The notes: a model not told the origin generated them from the sequence alone. A stretch of 64,000 nt of DNA from Chitinophaga japonensis (GCF_007830125.1 NZ_VLLG01000006.1:186001-250000); one strand, 5' to 3'; counted from the first letter of the stretch, positions 27,318 to 36,788 are shown. Numbers and translations: made by a program.

Positions 27318-28244
27318 GTGCCAACCAAACACTCGCTCCACAAGGTAGCCCTGGCGCATCCGGGGAGTCTCCAGACACTGGTAGAGAACCGGCGTATCTT
27401 CAACTTAAAGCACTGCGAGCTGAATATTTTCGAAAGCTACCAGCAGGCTTACCAGGTGCCGCTCACCTTTAATGATTTTGTGATCACCAGCATGATCCGG
27501 GGCAGGAAAGTAATGCACCTGTTCGACGACCCGGCTTTTGACTACCTGCCCGGCGAGTCTGTTATACTCCCGGCCAACGAGACCATGCGCATTGACTTCC
27601 CGGAGGCCACCCCGCAAAATCCCACGCAGTGTATCGCGCTGACGGTAGACGCCTCCTACGTGGAGGAAACCATCCGTTACCTGAATGATTATTACAACGA
27701 CCACCGCAGCGGGGACAGCGCCTGGCAACTACATTTCACACGCTACCACTTTTCCAATGACACGGAAATTTCCGATCTGATCAACAAGATCATCCGTGTA
27801 TGCAGCAGCGCCGACAAGTCCAAGAACATCTTTGCGGACCTCTCGCTGAAAGAGCTGCTCATACGGCTCATACAAACCCAGCGCCTGCAGCAGACAGCCT
27901 TGGAAAGCAGCCATGACAGCAACCAGACCCGCTTCCATGCCGTGCTGCACTACATTCATGAGCACCTTTCCGAAAAAATAGCCATAGACGCCCTCTGTCG
28001 CAAGGCCTACCTGAGCCGCAACGTTTTCTTCAAATGGTTCCGGGAACAAAGCGGTATCAGCCCGCTGGAGTATATCAATGCCGAACGGGTAAAGCTGGCC
28101 AAGCACCTGCTGGCCGATGCGCGCCATGATATCCGTTCCGTCAGCATCCAGTGCGGCTTTAATGATGTAAACTACTTCACCCGCGTATTCAAGAAAATAG
28201 AGGGCATTACCCCCGGCGCCTACCTCTCCAGCATAGCCCGGTAA
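27318..28244 (+). CDS. AraC-family transcriptional regulator of the aldehyde dehydrogenase unit
   Basis: A 308-residue regulator with GTG start at 27318. The N-terminal domain (about 1-180) resembles the AraC-binding-like/cupin domains (FVITSMIRGRKVMHLFDDPA, GESVILPANETMRIDFPEA). The C-terminal HTH domain is at about 205-305: IAIDALCRKAYLSRNVFFKW, then DIRSVSIQCGFNDVNYFTRV and FKKIEGITPGAYL. Divergent from the aldehyde dehydrogenase gene with exact direct repeats between them; it probably activates that operon and limits its own expression. Confidence 0.93.
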   Translation: MPTKHSLHKVALAHPGSLQTLVENRRIFNLKHCELNIFESYQQAYQVPLTFNDFVITSMIRGRKVMHLFDDPAFDYLPGESVILPANETMRIDFPEATPQNPTQCIALTVDASYVEETIRYLNDYYNDHRSGDSAWQLHFTRYHFSNDTEISDLINKIIRVCSSADKSKNIFADLSLKELLIRLIQTQRLQQTALESSHDSNQTRFHAVLHYIHEHLSEKIAIDALCRKAYLSRNVFFKWFREQSGISPLEYINAERVKLAKHLLADARHDIRSVSIQCGFNDVNYFTRVFKKIEGITPGAYLSSIAR

Positions 28245-28262
28245 GTGGCTCCCCTGCCTTTC

Positions 28263-28973
28263 CTAAATATGAAATGTTTTCTGCAGGCTGCGGCCTTTCC
28301 TAAGCCGGAAATGCACGAATAGCAGCGCCAGCACAACCGGAACAACGCAGCCGGCTGCAATAATACTCCAGCCGAAATGAAAAGCGCCTGTTGCAGCAAA
28401 AGACAATATGCCTTCTATACCTATGCATAGCAAAGCAGCGGCCAGAAAAGCCCAGGCAATAAGATTGATGCCTTTATGCTTTGACCGGCGGATAACGGCG
28501 AGCAGACCAGCCACTACTACATTGGCCGCAAAAAGCAGCGGTATCCCCAGTTGAACGGACCAGCCGATGCCACCTGTAAGCGCATCAATGCCAACCAGGA
28601 AACAGGCAGACAGTATAAGGCCGCCTGCCATTTGCATAACGGTTCTTTGCTCCCAGAATGCAAATAAAGAGATGTAGAAGAAAATAGTAACGCTGATAGC
28701 TACCGGGTATTCGGACCAGGAGACGCCCCGGGTGATGATAAAGTCAATGATAGACGTTGCAACAGTGCCGGAAAGCAGGATGATAGAAATGATCTCCCAG
28801 GTAAATTTTTTCTGGGGTGGCGTCATCTTCCCGGGATAATCGAATATCTCCCGTTCAGGGATTGCAGGCCTTTTTTCATTGCCAACGCCGGCAACCGGCT
28901 CCCCGCAAAGAGGGCAGTACTGCATATCATCTTCCAGTTCTACACCGCAATTGTTACAAATGTTCATGGGCAT
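28263..28973 (-). CDS. DUF6320-like zinc-ribbon membrane protein
   Basis: A 236-residue protein. The N-terminal zinc ribbon is CNNCGVELEDDMQYCPLCGE (four Cys, residues 6-25). After a linker come six or so membrane spans (WEIISIILLSGTVATSIIDF; VAISVTIFFYISLFAF; and on to the C-terminus). It overlaps the start of the family neighbour: its ATG 28973 lies inside the last codons of the acyltransferase gene (stop 28954), a 20-base overlap that indicates translational coupling. The same pairing with alcohol-acetyltransferase-like proteins occurs in other bacteria; the function is unknown. Confidence 0.82.
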   Translation of the reverse strand: MPMNICNNCGVELEDDMQYCPLCGEPVAGVGNEKRPAIPEREIFDYPGKMTPPQKKFTWEIISIILLSGTVATSIIDFIITRGVSWSEYPVAISVTIFFYISLFAFWEQRTVMQMAGGLILSACFLVGIDALTGGIGWSVQLGIPLLFAANVVVAGLLAVIRRSKHKGINLIAWAFLAAALLCIGIEGILSFAATGAFHFGWSIIAAGCVVPVVLALLFVHFRLRKGRSLQKTFHI

Positions 28974-30252
28974 CTGGTTTATATTGCTTCACTATCCTGA
29001 CAGGAATACCCTGCGCCGTTAAAAAGGTAAAGAACTGCCTCTCCAGCGCTTTAGAGCTGGTGACGTTGGCAAAGGTCAGCGCCAGTTTATTATCAAACCC
29101 GGCCACCGCGCAGTTCACCTTCAGTATGTCATTAGGCGGGGGCGGTATAAACAGGAATAGATCGATCATCCTGTTTATTTCCGGGCCCAGGTCTATTTTC
29201 CCCAGGTTGGTCACTACCCCGCTGTACTGCCTGGTTCCCAGGGTATAGAGCCGGGACAGGATGAATGATTTAATAAAAAGCGGCACCCTCCTTACAAAGG
29301 GATTTTTTTCCCCGCCTACATTCCGCGAAATCATTTTGCGGATAAGCTTACTTTCTGTTTCAAGCTGCATCTGGTGGAAAACCGTTTTTACGATCTCTTC
29401 AAAGGAATAATGGCCCAGGCGCAGGTCAATACCCGGCATTACATACAGCGAGAAGTTCCGCATGGTACGGGAGGGGAACATCCTGCGGAGATTAACCGGC
29501 ACTTCTATACGCAATATCTTTCGGGCAGCCCTTTTCCTGAGGGGCGTTTGCTGTTCATACACTTGCTGCAACGAGTAGAGGTACACAGCGACCAGGTATT
29601 CAGTAAGGCTTACCCCCTGTGCCTTTGCCTGCTTTATAATATCCGCCGTTGGTATAATGGCAGTCAGCACATCCAGTCTCGGCACTTTCCTTAAGCGGAA
29701 CGGGATGTGGAATGCCTTCGGTATACGGGGAGGGCGGATATCTATTTTTTTAAAATAACGGTTATAGGCGTCCTCGTGCTCTTCTGCCAGGGGCGATGCG
29801 CCCGGATGCAGAAACGGCAGGCCGGCAGGGGGCTGCAGCCCGCATTGTTCCAGGTAAGCCAGCAACAGGGTTTTCAGAAATTCCAAAGCGCCGGTGCCGT
29901 CCGTAAGGATATGAGAAAATTCAACGCTGATCGTATTTTCCTTCACCAGCACCCTGAACATCAGCTCCTCCTTACCAAATGCCCGGCAGGGCAGACCCTG
30001 GTCCGCCATGACGATAACCGGCTGGTCCTCCGGTTCCAGGTAGTACCAGAAAAAGCCTGCTTTCAGCTTCACTTTGTAATAAGGGAACCGCTCTTCGATG
30101 CTGTGAACGGCTTTTAGTAATGATCTGGCTTTTATCCTTTCTTTTAGCTGCACCCCTACCCGGAATACGGCAGTAAGCTCCCGGTCTTTTATAGCCGGGT
30201 AAATTTTGGCCGCATTATCCAACCGGAGCCAGAAATCATTCTTATCCTGCAT
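28954..30252 (-). CDS. Condensation-fold acyltransferase, alcohol acetyltransferase-like
   Basis: A 432-residue protein of the CoA-dependent acyltransferase/condensation fold. The catalytic HxxxDG motif is visible in VEFSHILTDGTGALEFLKT (about residues 117-135), and the C-terminal half has GVVTNLGKIDLGPEINRM (about 365-382), the counterpart of the DFGWG-like region. It could make acetate or acyl esters of an alcohol, or act on a lipid or polyketide. It overlaps the DUF6320-like gene downstream and is divergent from the alpha/beta hydrolase at 30399, so ester synthesis and cleavage genes sit back to back. Confidence 0.82.
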   Translation of the reverse strand: MQDKNDFWLRLDNAAKIYPAIKDRELTAVFRVGVQLKERIKARSLLKAVHSIEERFPYYKVKLKAGFFWYYLEPEDQPVIVMADQGLPCRAFGKEELMFRVLVKENTISVEFSHILTDGTGALEFLKTLLLAYLEQCGLQPPAGLPFLHPGASPLAEEHEDAYNRYFKKIDIRPPRIPKAFHIPFRLRKVPRLDVLTAIIPTADIIKQAKAQGVSLTEYLVAVYLYSLQQVYEQQTPLRKRAARKILRIEVPVNLRRMFPSRTMRNFSLYVMPGIDLRLGHYSFEEIVKTVFHQMQLETESKLIRKMISRNVGGEKNPFVRRVPLFIKSFILSRLYTLGTRQYSGVVTNLGKIDLGPEINRMIDLFLFIPPPPNDILKVNCAVAGFDNKLALTFANVTSSKALERQFFTFLTAQGIPVRIVKQYKPDAHEHL

Positions 30253-30398
30253 TTTTTCCGGGTTATGGCTAATAATCTAATAATCAAGTGGCGAAGCACA
30301 AATTTTAAGCCACCTGCCCGGCCTGTTATAACAATTCTTTGTGATCATTACCGGTTTATTGTGCGTACCTTTTGTAATTCATCATCAAACGTTTTTTT

Positions 30399-31286
30399 GT
30401 GGCCAGTATCCAGAGTAAGTTATTGAATGCCCTGCTAAAACTGATCAATAAAAAAGATTTTCTCAGGAAACAGCTTGCCGCCGGCAACCAGGGCCTTTTC
30501 AACTGTCCGACGCCGCCAGCCCGTATACACAGGCACTGCCTGGTGCGTAAAAGCCGGATCAATGACAATAATGTTTTTACACTGAGCCCCCGGAACAGGA
30601 AAGACAGCGGCAGGCACATCCTTTATTTGCATGGAGGGGCTTATGTAAATAATTTTGTAATATTTCACTGGACCTTCCTGGCCGAGCTCGTCCGCAGAAC
30701 GGGCTGTACTATTACCGCCCCGGATTACCCGCTTGCCCCAGAACATACCTGTAAAGAATCATTCGCCATGGCCATGACCCTTTATGAACAACTGACGCAA
30801 ATAGTTCCCCCCGCTAACCTGACACTGATGGGTGACTCTGCAGGCGGCGGCTTTGCCCTGGCTCTGGCGCAAAAGTTATGGCACGAGGGCCTTCCCCAAC
30901 CTGGCCGCATCATTTTACTTTCGCCCTGGCTGGACATTACCCTCTCCAATCCTGGTATAAAGGAAATCAACAAGATCGACCCTTTTTTAGGCATAGCCGG
31001 CTTGCAGGAAGCCGGCCGGATATACGCCGGGGAAATGGACCCTTCCGGTTACTTGTTGAGCCCTATTAACGGCATACTGGAAGGACTTGGAAAAATATCG
31101 GTCTTCACCGGTTCAAGGGACATCCTGGTAGCAGATGCCAGAAAGCTAAGGCAGTTGGCTGCATCAAAAGGGATAGAGATAGATTATTATGAATATAAAG
31201 AAATGTTCCATGCGTGGATGCTGCTGAACTTCCCTGAATCCCAAAAAGCAAAACAGCAGATCATTGACCTGCTGCAACGCTCCTGA
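30399..31286 (+). CDS. Alpha/beta hydrolase, hormone-sensitive-lipase type
   Basis: A 295-residue serine esterase. Oxyanion-hole motif YLHGGAYVNNF (about residue 74); nucleophile elbow LMGDSAGGGFALALA (about 141-155) with Ser; catalytic Asp in FTGSRDILVADAR and His in EMFHAWMLL near the C-terminus. No signal peptide. The start codon is GTG at 30399. An imperfect -7 box TACCTTTT lies at 30366-30373. Divergent from the acyltransferase gene; together they suggest metabolism of an ester. Confidence 0.92.
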   Translation: MASIQSKLLNALLKLINKKDFLRKQLAAGNQGLFNCPTPPARIHRHCLVRKSRINDNNVFTLSPRNRKDSGRHILYLHGGAYVNNFVIFHWTFLAELVRRTGCTITAPDYPLAPEHTCKESFAMAMTLYEQLTQIVPPANLTLMGDSAGGGFALALAQKLWHEGLPQPGRIILLSPWLDITLSNPGIKEINKIDPFLGIAGLQEAGRIYAGEMDPSGYLLSPINGILEGLGKISVFTGSRDILVADARKLRQLAASKGIEIDYYEYKEMFHAWMLLNFPESQKAKQQIIDLLQRS

Positions 31287-31317
31287 TGAAATTTTTTTTC
31301 ACGTTCTGAAAAACCAA

Positions 31318-31325
31318 TACTTTTG
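31318..31325 (+). promoter_or_regulatory. -7 promoter box before the sulfatase gene
   Basis: TACTTTTG fits TAnnTTTG and lies 43 bases before ATG 31369. No TTG is found at the right distance upstream. Confidence 0.4.
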
Positions 31326-31368
31326 GTATAATGTAGCTTCCCGCTGATTAACTGGTACTCCCCCAATT

Positions 31369-33429
31369 ATGCCAAGATATATCTCTATAGCCAGTAACAG
31401 GTATATCTCCTTATCTGTTGCACATTTAAAAAGAACGGCCAGCGACTTTACCGGCTGGTTCCTGGTACTATGCTTACTTTTCCTGTTTATGCGATGCATG
31501 GAAATTGCCTATGGCAGGCTGCTGCACGGGCGGCTGACCGCCTGGTGGGAAGTATGGCTGACCGGCATTGTAAAGGATATCAGCTTCCTGCTGACGGCGG
31601 CTGCCTGGGCGTACCCGGCATACTACTTCATCTCGCTGGGAAGCGGGCGGCTGGCCCGGAGATTATTCACGACAGGCGCCGCGATCCTTTGCGGGGTACA
31701 CCTGGTGTTGTCGGAATACTTCCTGACCACGCTCACCATGCTGGGCGCCGACCTCTGGATCTATTCCTCCCGCGATATCTGGCAGACCATCAGTGCTGCG
31801 GGTATTAAATGGCCCATTATCCCGGCTATTCTGCTCACCGTGACAGTCGCCTCCTGGTGCCTGGTAAAACTGCCTCCCCGGCTAAGAACAGGGCCGCTTA
31901 CAGGCATCGGCCTGGTGGCGCTGTTCATTATCTGCGAAGCGGCCGGGCTGGCGGCCATCACCCATACCTGGCGAAGCGACAGCTCCGAGTACGGCAACAG
32001 CCTGAGCAACAATAAATCCTGGTTTTTCTACAAACAAAGCATCGACTATTTTTTCCCGGCCCCCGCGGATACGGACCTGTACACAGACAGCCATATGGCG
32101 GACTACATCAACGATCCCGCCACCTGGAGCACCGCTGCGTTCCAATACCCGGATGAGGAGCGCTATCCTTTCCTGCACCTGGATGAAACGCCCGATGTGC
32201 TGTCGCCGTTCCTGCGCAAAGGCAGCAGCCCGCCCAATATCGTGCTGGTGATCGTGGAGGGGCTGGGCAGCGCTTACTCCGGCAGGAGCGCCTACCTGGG
32301 CAGCTTTACGCCTTTCCTGGATTCCCTGTCCCGGCATTCCCTGTACTGGGAAAATTTCCTGAGCCAGAGCGGGCGCACCTTTGCCGCCCTGCCCGTTTTG
32401 CTGGCGTCCCTGCCCTTTGGCAAAACCGGCTTTACGGAGCTGGACAGCCGGATGCCGCCGCACCTGAGCATGCTCAGCCTGCTGAAGCGCCAGGGCTATC
32501 ATACCGCCTTCTACTACGGAGGTGACGCCACCTTCGACAACATGACCGGGTTCCTGGAGCGCAATGCCATTGACGAGATACTTGACATTACCGCCTTTCC
32601 GGGGGAATACCGCAAACTGCCTGCAGGCAACCAGGGGCTTTGCTGGGGGTACGGCGACAAAGAGCTGTTCCACTTCTACTTCTCCACGCTGCCCGCTACC
32701 GGACCTTACTGCCATGTACTGCTGACCGTAGCATCACACGAGCCTTTCCTGGTGCATAACCAGGAAAGCTACCTGGCGCGGGTTGAGCAACGTATCTCGG
32801 CCCCCGGATTTGCCGCGGCGCGGAGGGCTGCTGCACGGAATTTCAAAAAGCAATATGCCAGCATCCTGTACGTGGACGATGCGCTGCAATACTTCTTTCA
32901 TACATATGCCCAACGCCCGGATTTCCATAACACCATCTTTATTATCACCGGCGATCACCGCATGCCGGAGATCCCCATGCGCGACAAGCTGGACCGCTAT
33001 CATGTGCCGCTGATCATTTATGCTCCCCTCCTGCTTCGCAGCGCCAGGTTCTCCGCTATCTCCACGCATTTTGACGTAGCGCCCAGCATGCTGCAGCTGC
33101 TAAAAAACCAGTACGGGCTGCAGATACCCTCCCTGGCTGCCTGGGTAGGCAGCGGGCTGGATACCGGCTACACCTTCACCAACCGCCACGCCTATCCCCT
33201 GATGCAGAACAAGCACTACATGATCGATTTCATCCAGGGCGACCACATGATGATCGGGAACGACCTTTACCGCATTCAACCCGGCATGTCGCTGGAGCCG
33301 GTACAGGATAAGCACAAGCTGGCGCAACTGCGCAGGGGCTTTGAGCGGTTCCGGAAAAAGAACCGGCAGATGCTGGACGGCGCCTCCCTGCTGCCGGATT
33401 CCATTTACCAGCGTTATTACCCGCGCTGA
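31369..33429 (+). CDS. LTA-synthase-family sulfatase/phosphotransferase, membrane-bound
   Basis: A 686-residue protein. Five N-terminal membrane spans (about 25-215; FLVLCLLFLFMRCMEIAYG first) are followed by an alkaline-phosphatase-fold periplasmic domain: PPNIVLVIVEGLGSAYSGR supplies metal ligands, SQSGRTFAALPVLLASLPFG contains the probable nucleophile Thr, and FIITGDHRMPEIPMRDKLDR supplies the Asp-His ligands. LtaS-like enzymes in Gram-negatives transfer phosphoglycerol or phosphoethanolamine to glycans or lipids. A complete gene, probably single; the efflux operon starts 87 bases downstream. Confidence 0.9.
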   Translation: MPRYISIASNRYISLSVAHLKRTASDFTGWFLVLCLLFLFMRCMEIAYGRLLHGRLTAWWEVWLTGIVKDISFLLTAAAWAYPAYYFISLGSGRLARRLFTTGAAILCGVHLVLSEYFLTTLTMLGADLWIYSSRDIWQTISAAGIKWPIIPAILLTVTVASWCLVKLPPRLRTGPLTGIGLVALFIICEAAGLAAITHTWRSDSSEYGNSLSNNKSWFFYKQSIDYFFPAPADTDLYTDSHMADYINDPATWSTAAFQYPDEERYPFLHLDETPDVLSPFLRKGSSPPNIVLVIVEGLGSAYSGRSAYLGSFTPFLDSLSRHSLYWENFLSQSGRTFAALPVLLASLPFGKTGFTELDSRMPPHLSMLSLLKRQGYHTAFYYGGDATFDNMTGFLERNAIDEILDITAFPGEYRKLPAGNQGLCWGYGDKELFHFYFSTLPATGPYCHVLLTVASHEPFLVHNQESYLARVEQRISAPGFAAARRAAARNFKKQYASILYVDDALQYFFHTYAQRPDFHNTIFIITGDHRMPEIPMRDKLDRYHVPLIIYAPLLLRSARFSAISTHFDVAPSMLQLLKNQYGLQIPSLAAWVGSGLDTGYTFTNRHAYPLMQNKHYMIDFIQGDHMMIGNDLYRIQPGMSLEPVQDKHKLAQLRRGFERFRKKNRQMLDGASLLPDSIYQRYYPR

Positions 33430-33504
33430 AAAGCCGCCCTCTCCTTTTGACAGTAATCATACGGCCGTGTGACCGGCGTCATTCCCCTGCCGGACCGGGT
33501 GTGA

Positions 33505-33512
33505 TAGTTTTG
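33505..33512 (+). promoter_or_regulatory. -7 promoter box abutting the adaptor gene start
   Basis: TAGTTTTG lies only four bases before ATG 33517. With the usual spacing, transcription would begin at or next to the start codon, so the message may be leaderless. No TTG partner is seen at 17-19 bases. Confidence 0.5.
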
Positions 33513-33516
33513 GAAA

Positions 33517-34644
33517 ATGAAAACTTTATTACACCATACTACCTTCCGCGGGCGGCTGCTGACAGGCGCTGTGCTCAGCGGCATGCTTCTCTCCTGCCGG
33601 CAGGAAACCGTTGTGTACCCGGAAAAGAAGGAGATCATTGAAACGGTGTACGCATCCGGCAAGATCACGGCGGAAAATGAATACAGCCGGTTTGCGCTCT
33701 GCAACGGCACCATCCTGCAAAAACTCGTGAAGGACGGCGACAGCGTACATAAAGGACAGTTGCTGTACGTGATCAGCAACGATGCCGCAAAGGAACGCGC
33801 CCATGCAGCCAGCAACAGTTACCAGGTAGCGGCCATCAATCTTTCCGGCCGTTCCCCGCTGCTGAACGAGCTGCGCCTGGCCCTGCAGAATGCGGAGGTA
33901 AAATTCCGCAACGACTCCCTGAACTACCACCGCTGGAAAAACCTTTGGAGCCATGACATCGGCACCAGGAGCAACCTGGACAACGCCTACAGCGCTTACC
34001 AGGTATCCCTTAATGAAAAGGAACGCGCCGTCCAGCAATACCAGTCCCTGCTGAACGAGATGCAGGTGAGCCATAGCAATGCGCAGAGCCAGCTGGCAGC
34101 CGCCCGGCAGGACCTGCAGGAATACTTCATCCGCAGCAACTGCGACGGAATAGTATATCAAACCCTGAAGGAGGTGGGCGAAGCCGTGCATACCAGCGAA
34201 GCAGTGGCCCTCCTCGGCGACCATCACCGCGTTATCCGCCTGGCCATAGACCAGCAGGATATCAACAAGGTAAAAAAGGGACAGCTGGTGCTGCTGCAAA
34301 TGGATGTTACCGGCACCACCATACATGAAGCCCTGATCACCCATATCTATCCTGTGATGAATGAAGCGGACCAGACCTTCCGGGCGGATGCTGCCTTCAA
34401 GGTGCCTCCGGTGCAACCCTTTATCCACAGCTCTATTGAGGCCAACGTTATCGTGCAGCGCAAAAGCAATGCGCTGGTATTGCCCAGGAAGGCCCTGGTG
34501 GGAGCAGACAGCCTCTGGATACAGCACAACGGGGAGAAGCGGAAGATCGGCATACGAACCGGTATTGCCACGCTGGAGAATGTAGAAGTACTGGCCGGCG
34601 TAAAGGAAACCACCCCGGTACTTCTTTCACCCGAAGCCCAATAG
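33517..34644 (+). CDS. HlyD/MacA-like periplasmic adaptor lipoprotein
   Basis: A 375-residue membrane-fusion protein. Signal peptide with lipobox (LSGMLLSCRQET, Cys near 27). Then the barrel-sandwich/lipoyl half (VYASGKITAENEYSRFALCN, GDSVHKGQLLYVIS), a coiled-coil hairpin (about 95-200) and beta-barrel (VRLAIDQQDINKVKKGQLVL-type segment from about 245). It would link the ABC permease downstream to an outer-membrane channel. Two bases separate its stop from the permease start, so this is an operon of adaptor, permease and ATPase like macAB with separate ATPase. Confidence 0.9.
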   Translation: MKTLLHHTTFRGRLLTGAVLSGMLLSCRQETVVYPEKKEIIETVYASGKITAENEYSRFALCNGTILQKLVKDGDSVHKGQLLYVISNDAAKERAHAASNSYQVAAINLSGRSPLLNELRLALQNAEVKFRNDSLNYHRWKNLWSHDIGTRSNLDNAYSAYQVSLNEKERAVQQYQSLLNEMQVSHSNAQSQLAAARQDLQEYFIRSNCDGIVYQTLKEVGEAVHTSEAVALLGDHHRVIRLAIDQQDINKVKKGQLVLLQMDVTGTTIHEALITHIYPVMNEADQTFRADAAFKVPPVQPFIHSSIEANVIVQRKSNALVLPRKALVGADSLWIQHNGEKRKIGIRTGIATLENVEVLAGVKETTPVLLSPEAQ

Positions 34645-34646
34645 CC

Positions 34647-35909
34647 ATGTCTTTACAGGTCAACCTTTCCATTGCCAGAACGCATCTCCTTTCACGGAAG
34701 AAGCAAACCATCATCGCCATGCTGGGCGTCACCTTCGGCATTGCCATGTTCATCCTCATGATCAGCTTCATGAAAGGCGTGAACAAGCTGCTGCAGGACC
34801 TGGTGCTGTCCACCACGCCTGATATCCATATTTACAACGATTTTAAAACAGACTACTCGGCCTCCATCGCCGGCCGGTATTTTAATGCGGGCAACCGTAA
34901 CTGGGTGATCGTGCACCACCCGCGTCCCAAGCAGATCAGCCTGAACCTGCGGAATGCGCCCGGCATTGTGGCGGACCTGCGCAAACATGAAGAGGTGGTG
35001 GCAGTATCTCCTTACCTCTCCGCCCTTACGCTCTTTCACTACGGACCCGTGCAATGGGCCGCCAACCTGGAAGGCGTGGACATCCGGGAAGAGGACCGGC
35101 TGTTCGGCCTGGCGGACAAGATGGTGAGCGGGCGGCCGGAAGACCTGCTGGCTACCGACAACGGCATTATCATGGGATACAAGCTGGCTGAAGACCTGAA
35201 CCTGCTGCCTGGCGACCTGGTGACACTTACCGCGCCTTCAAAGGCGCAGATGCGCTTCCGCGTGGTAGGCACCTACAAGTTCGGGATCGCTACCGTGGAT
35301 GAATACAAGGCCTATGTAAGCCTCTCCAAAATGCAGCAGTTGATGGGCAAGAACCGGGATTACATTACCGACATCCGCATCAAGCTGAAAGACCTGGACA
35401 GGGCCGTACCCCTGGCCGCCGCTTTCGGAAAAAAATACGGCTACAAGTCCGAGGACTGGGAAACCGTGAACGCCTCTTTGAAAGCCTCCAATATCATACG
35501 GGATACGCTGACCTATGTAGTGAGCATCACCCTGCTGATCGTAGCGGGATTCGGGATCTACAACATTATGAACATGGTCATCATCAGCAAGATGAAAGAT
35601 ATCGCCATCCTGAAAGCCCAGGGGTTTGCCGGCAGGGACATCATACAGATATTCCTGTCGCAGTCGCTGATCATCGGGCTGATAGGCGGCATGGCGGGGC
35701 TGCTGCTGGGCTTCCTGTTGTCCTACGGCTTGTCCCGCGTGCCCTTCCCGCAGGATGATTTCATCATCATAACACATTTCCCGGTGCTGTTCCAGGGCTG
35801 GTTTTACATTTTCGGCGCGCTGTTCGGTATACTCACCACCCTGCTGGCCGGCCTGCTGCCTGCCCGCAAGGCGGCGAAAATAGACCCGGTAGCCATTTTA
35901 CGCGGATAA
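34647..35909 (+). CDS. FtsX/MacB-type ABC transporter permease
   Basis: A 420-residue inner-membrane permease. One N-terminal span (TIIAMLGVTFGIAMFILMIS), a large periplasmic MacB-PCD-like domain (about 50-270; YLSALTLFHYGPVQWAANLE), then three C-terminal spans (VVSITLLIVAGFGIYNIMNM; LIIGLIGGMAGLLLGFLLSY; FYIFGALFGILTTLLAGLLP) ending KAAKIDPVAILRG, the family hallmark. Works with the ATPase five bases downstream and the adaptor upstream. Substrate unknown; lipoprotein-release and toxin/antibiotic efflux are the family's usual jobs. Confidence 0.93.
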   Translation: MSLQVNLSIARTHLLSRKKQTIIAMLGVTFGIAMFILMISFMKGVNKLLQDLVLSTTPDIHIYNDFKTDYSASIAGRYFNAGNRNWVIVHHPRPKQISLNLRNAPGIVADLRKHEEVVAVSPYLSALTLFHYGPVQWAANLEGVDIREEDRLFGLADKMVSGRPEDLLATDNGIIMGYKLAEDLNLLPGDLVTLTAPSKAQMRFRVVGTYKFGIATVDEYKAYVSLSKMQQLMGKNRDYITDIRIKLKDLDRAVPLAAAFGKKYGYKSEDWETVNASLKASNIIRDTLTYVVSITLLIVAGFGIYNIMNMVIISKMKDIAILKAQGFAGRDIIQIFLSQSLIIGLIGGMAGLLLGFLLSYGLSRVPFPQDDFIIITHFPVLFQGWFYIFGALFGILTTLLAGLLPARKAAKIDPVAILRG

Positions 35910-35913
35910 AAAC

Positions 35914-36609
35914 ATGATTATGCAGGAAGCTATACTGAAAGCGGAAAAGCTTAGCAAATACTTCTACGAACCCAGCAGGTTCCAGGTGCTGCACGAAGTG
36001 TCCCTCTCCATTCAAAAAGGGGAGTTTGTTTCCATCATGGGAAAATCCGGCTGCGGGAAATCCACCCTGCTATACCTGCTGTCCACCCTGGATACCGACT
36101 ACGAAGGCACGATCGATATACATGGCGTAAAGGTGACCGGCCTCCCGGAAAAAAACCTGGCCCGGTTCAGGAATGAGCATATCGGGTTTGTATTCCAGTT
36201 CCACTTCCTGCTGCCGGAATTCACGGCCCTGCAGAACGTGATGCTGCCTGCGCTGAAGCTGGGCCGGCTGGATACCCCTGCCATCGAAGCACACGCTATG
36301 GAAAAGCTGCGGCAAATGGAGATGCACGAACATGCGCACAAGCTGTCCGGGAAGCTGTCCGGTGGCCAGCAGCAACGAGTGGCCATTGCCCGCGCCCTGA
36401 TCAACGACCCGGATATTATTATGGCGGACGAGCCTACCGGCAACCTGGATTCCACCAATGCCGCCATTATCAGCAATATCCTGCAGGAGCTGGCCCGGCA
36501 GGACAATACCATCATCATTGTTACCCACGACCGGGATTTTGCGAACAGGACCGACCGGATCATAGAAATGGTGGACGGCCGGCTGCAGGAGCCGGCTGTG
36601 CATCCGTAG
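35914..36609 (+). CDS. LolD/MacB-type ABC transporter ATPase
   Basis: A 231-residue ATPase. Walker A MGKSGCGKSTLLYLL (about 42-56), signature KLSGGQQQRVAIARAL (about 144), Walker B IIMADEPTGNLDSTN. It powers the FtsX-type permease encoded just upstream. Start ATG 35914 or the second Met at 35920 (MIMQEA). Last gene of the three-gene operon; the gene downstream is convergent. Confidence 0.94.
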   Translation: MIMQEAILKAEKLSKYFYEPSRFQVLHEVSLSIQKGEFVSIMGKSGCGKSTLLYLLSTLDTDYEGTIDIHGVKVTGLPEKNLARFRNEHIGFVFQFHFLLPEFTALQNVMLPALKLGRLDTPAIEAHAMEKLRQMEMHEHAHKLSGKLSGGQQQRVAIARALINDPDIIMADEPTGNLDSTNAAIISNILQELARQDNTIIIVTHDRDFANRTDRIIEMVDGRLQEPAVHP

Positions 36610-36623
36610 CGTACGGAGAAAAA

Positions 36624-36788
36624 CTATAACCTGCTATGCCTTCTCCGCTGGTCGCCTTTTTCTTCTTCTGTTGATTTGGGAGGGAGCAATTCTTTCCTGT
36701 CTTTCTGATTCCTTCTGATCAAAAATACCAGTAAGGCAAGGGCGGCTATTACAACAACGGTAATGATAGCAATGTCTCTCGTCAGCAT
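36624..36788 (-). CDS. Small single-pass membrane protein (54 aa)
   Basis: A short minus-strand frame: MLTRDIAIITVVVIAALALL continues VFLIRRNQKDRKEL and ends RRRHSRL at TAG 36624-36626. One hydrophobic helix (about residues 6-24) is followed by a highly charged tail (KDRKEL, EEEKGDQRRRH), the positive-inside pattern of a real membrane peptide. It is convergent with the ABC ATPase gene (14 bases between stops) and lies upstream of the nos region on the other strand. Function unknown. Confidence 0.55.
   Translation of the reverse strand: MLTRDIAIITVVVIAALALLVFLIRRNQKDRKELLPPKSTEEEKGDQRRRHSRL

Noticed and set aside
36600-36612. CCGTA-GCG-TACGG hairpin at the end of the ABC ATPase gene
   Set aside because: Only five pairs and no T-run; too weak to call a terminator.
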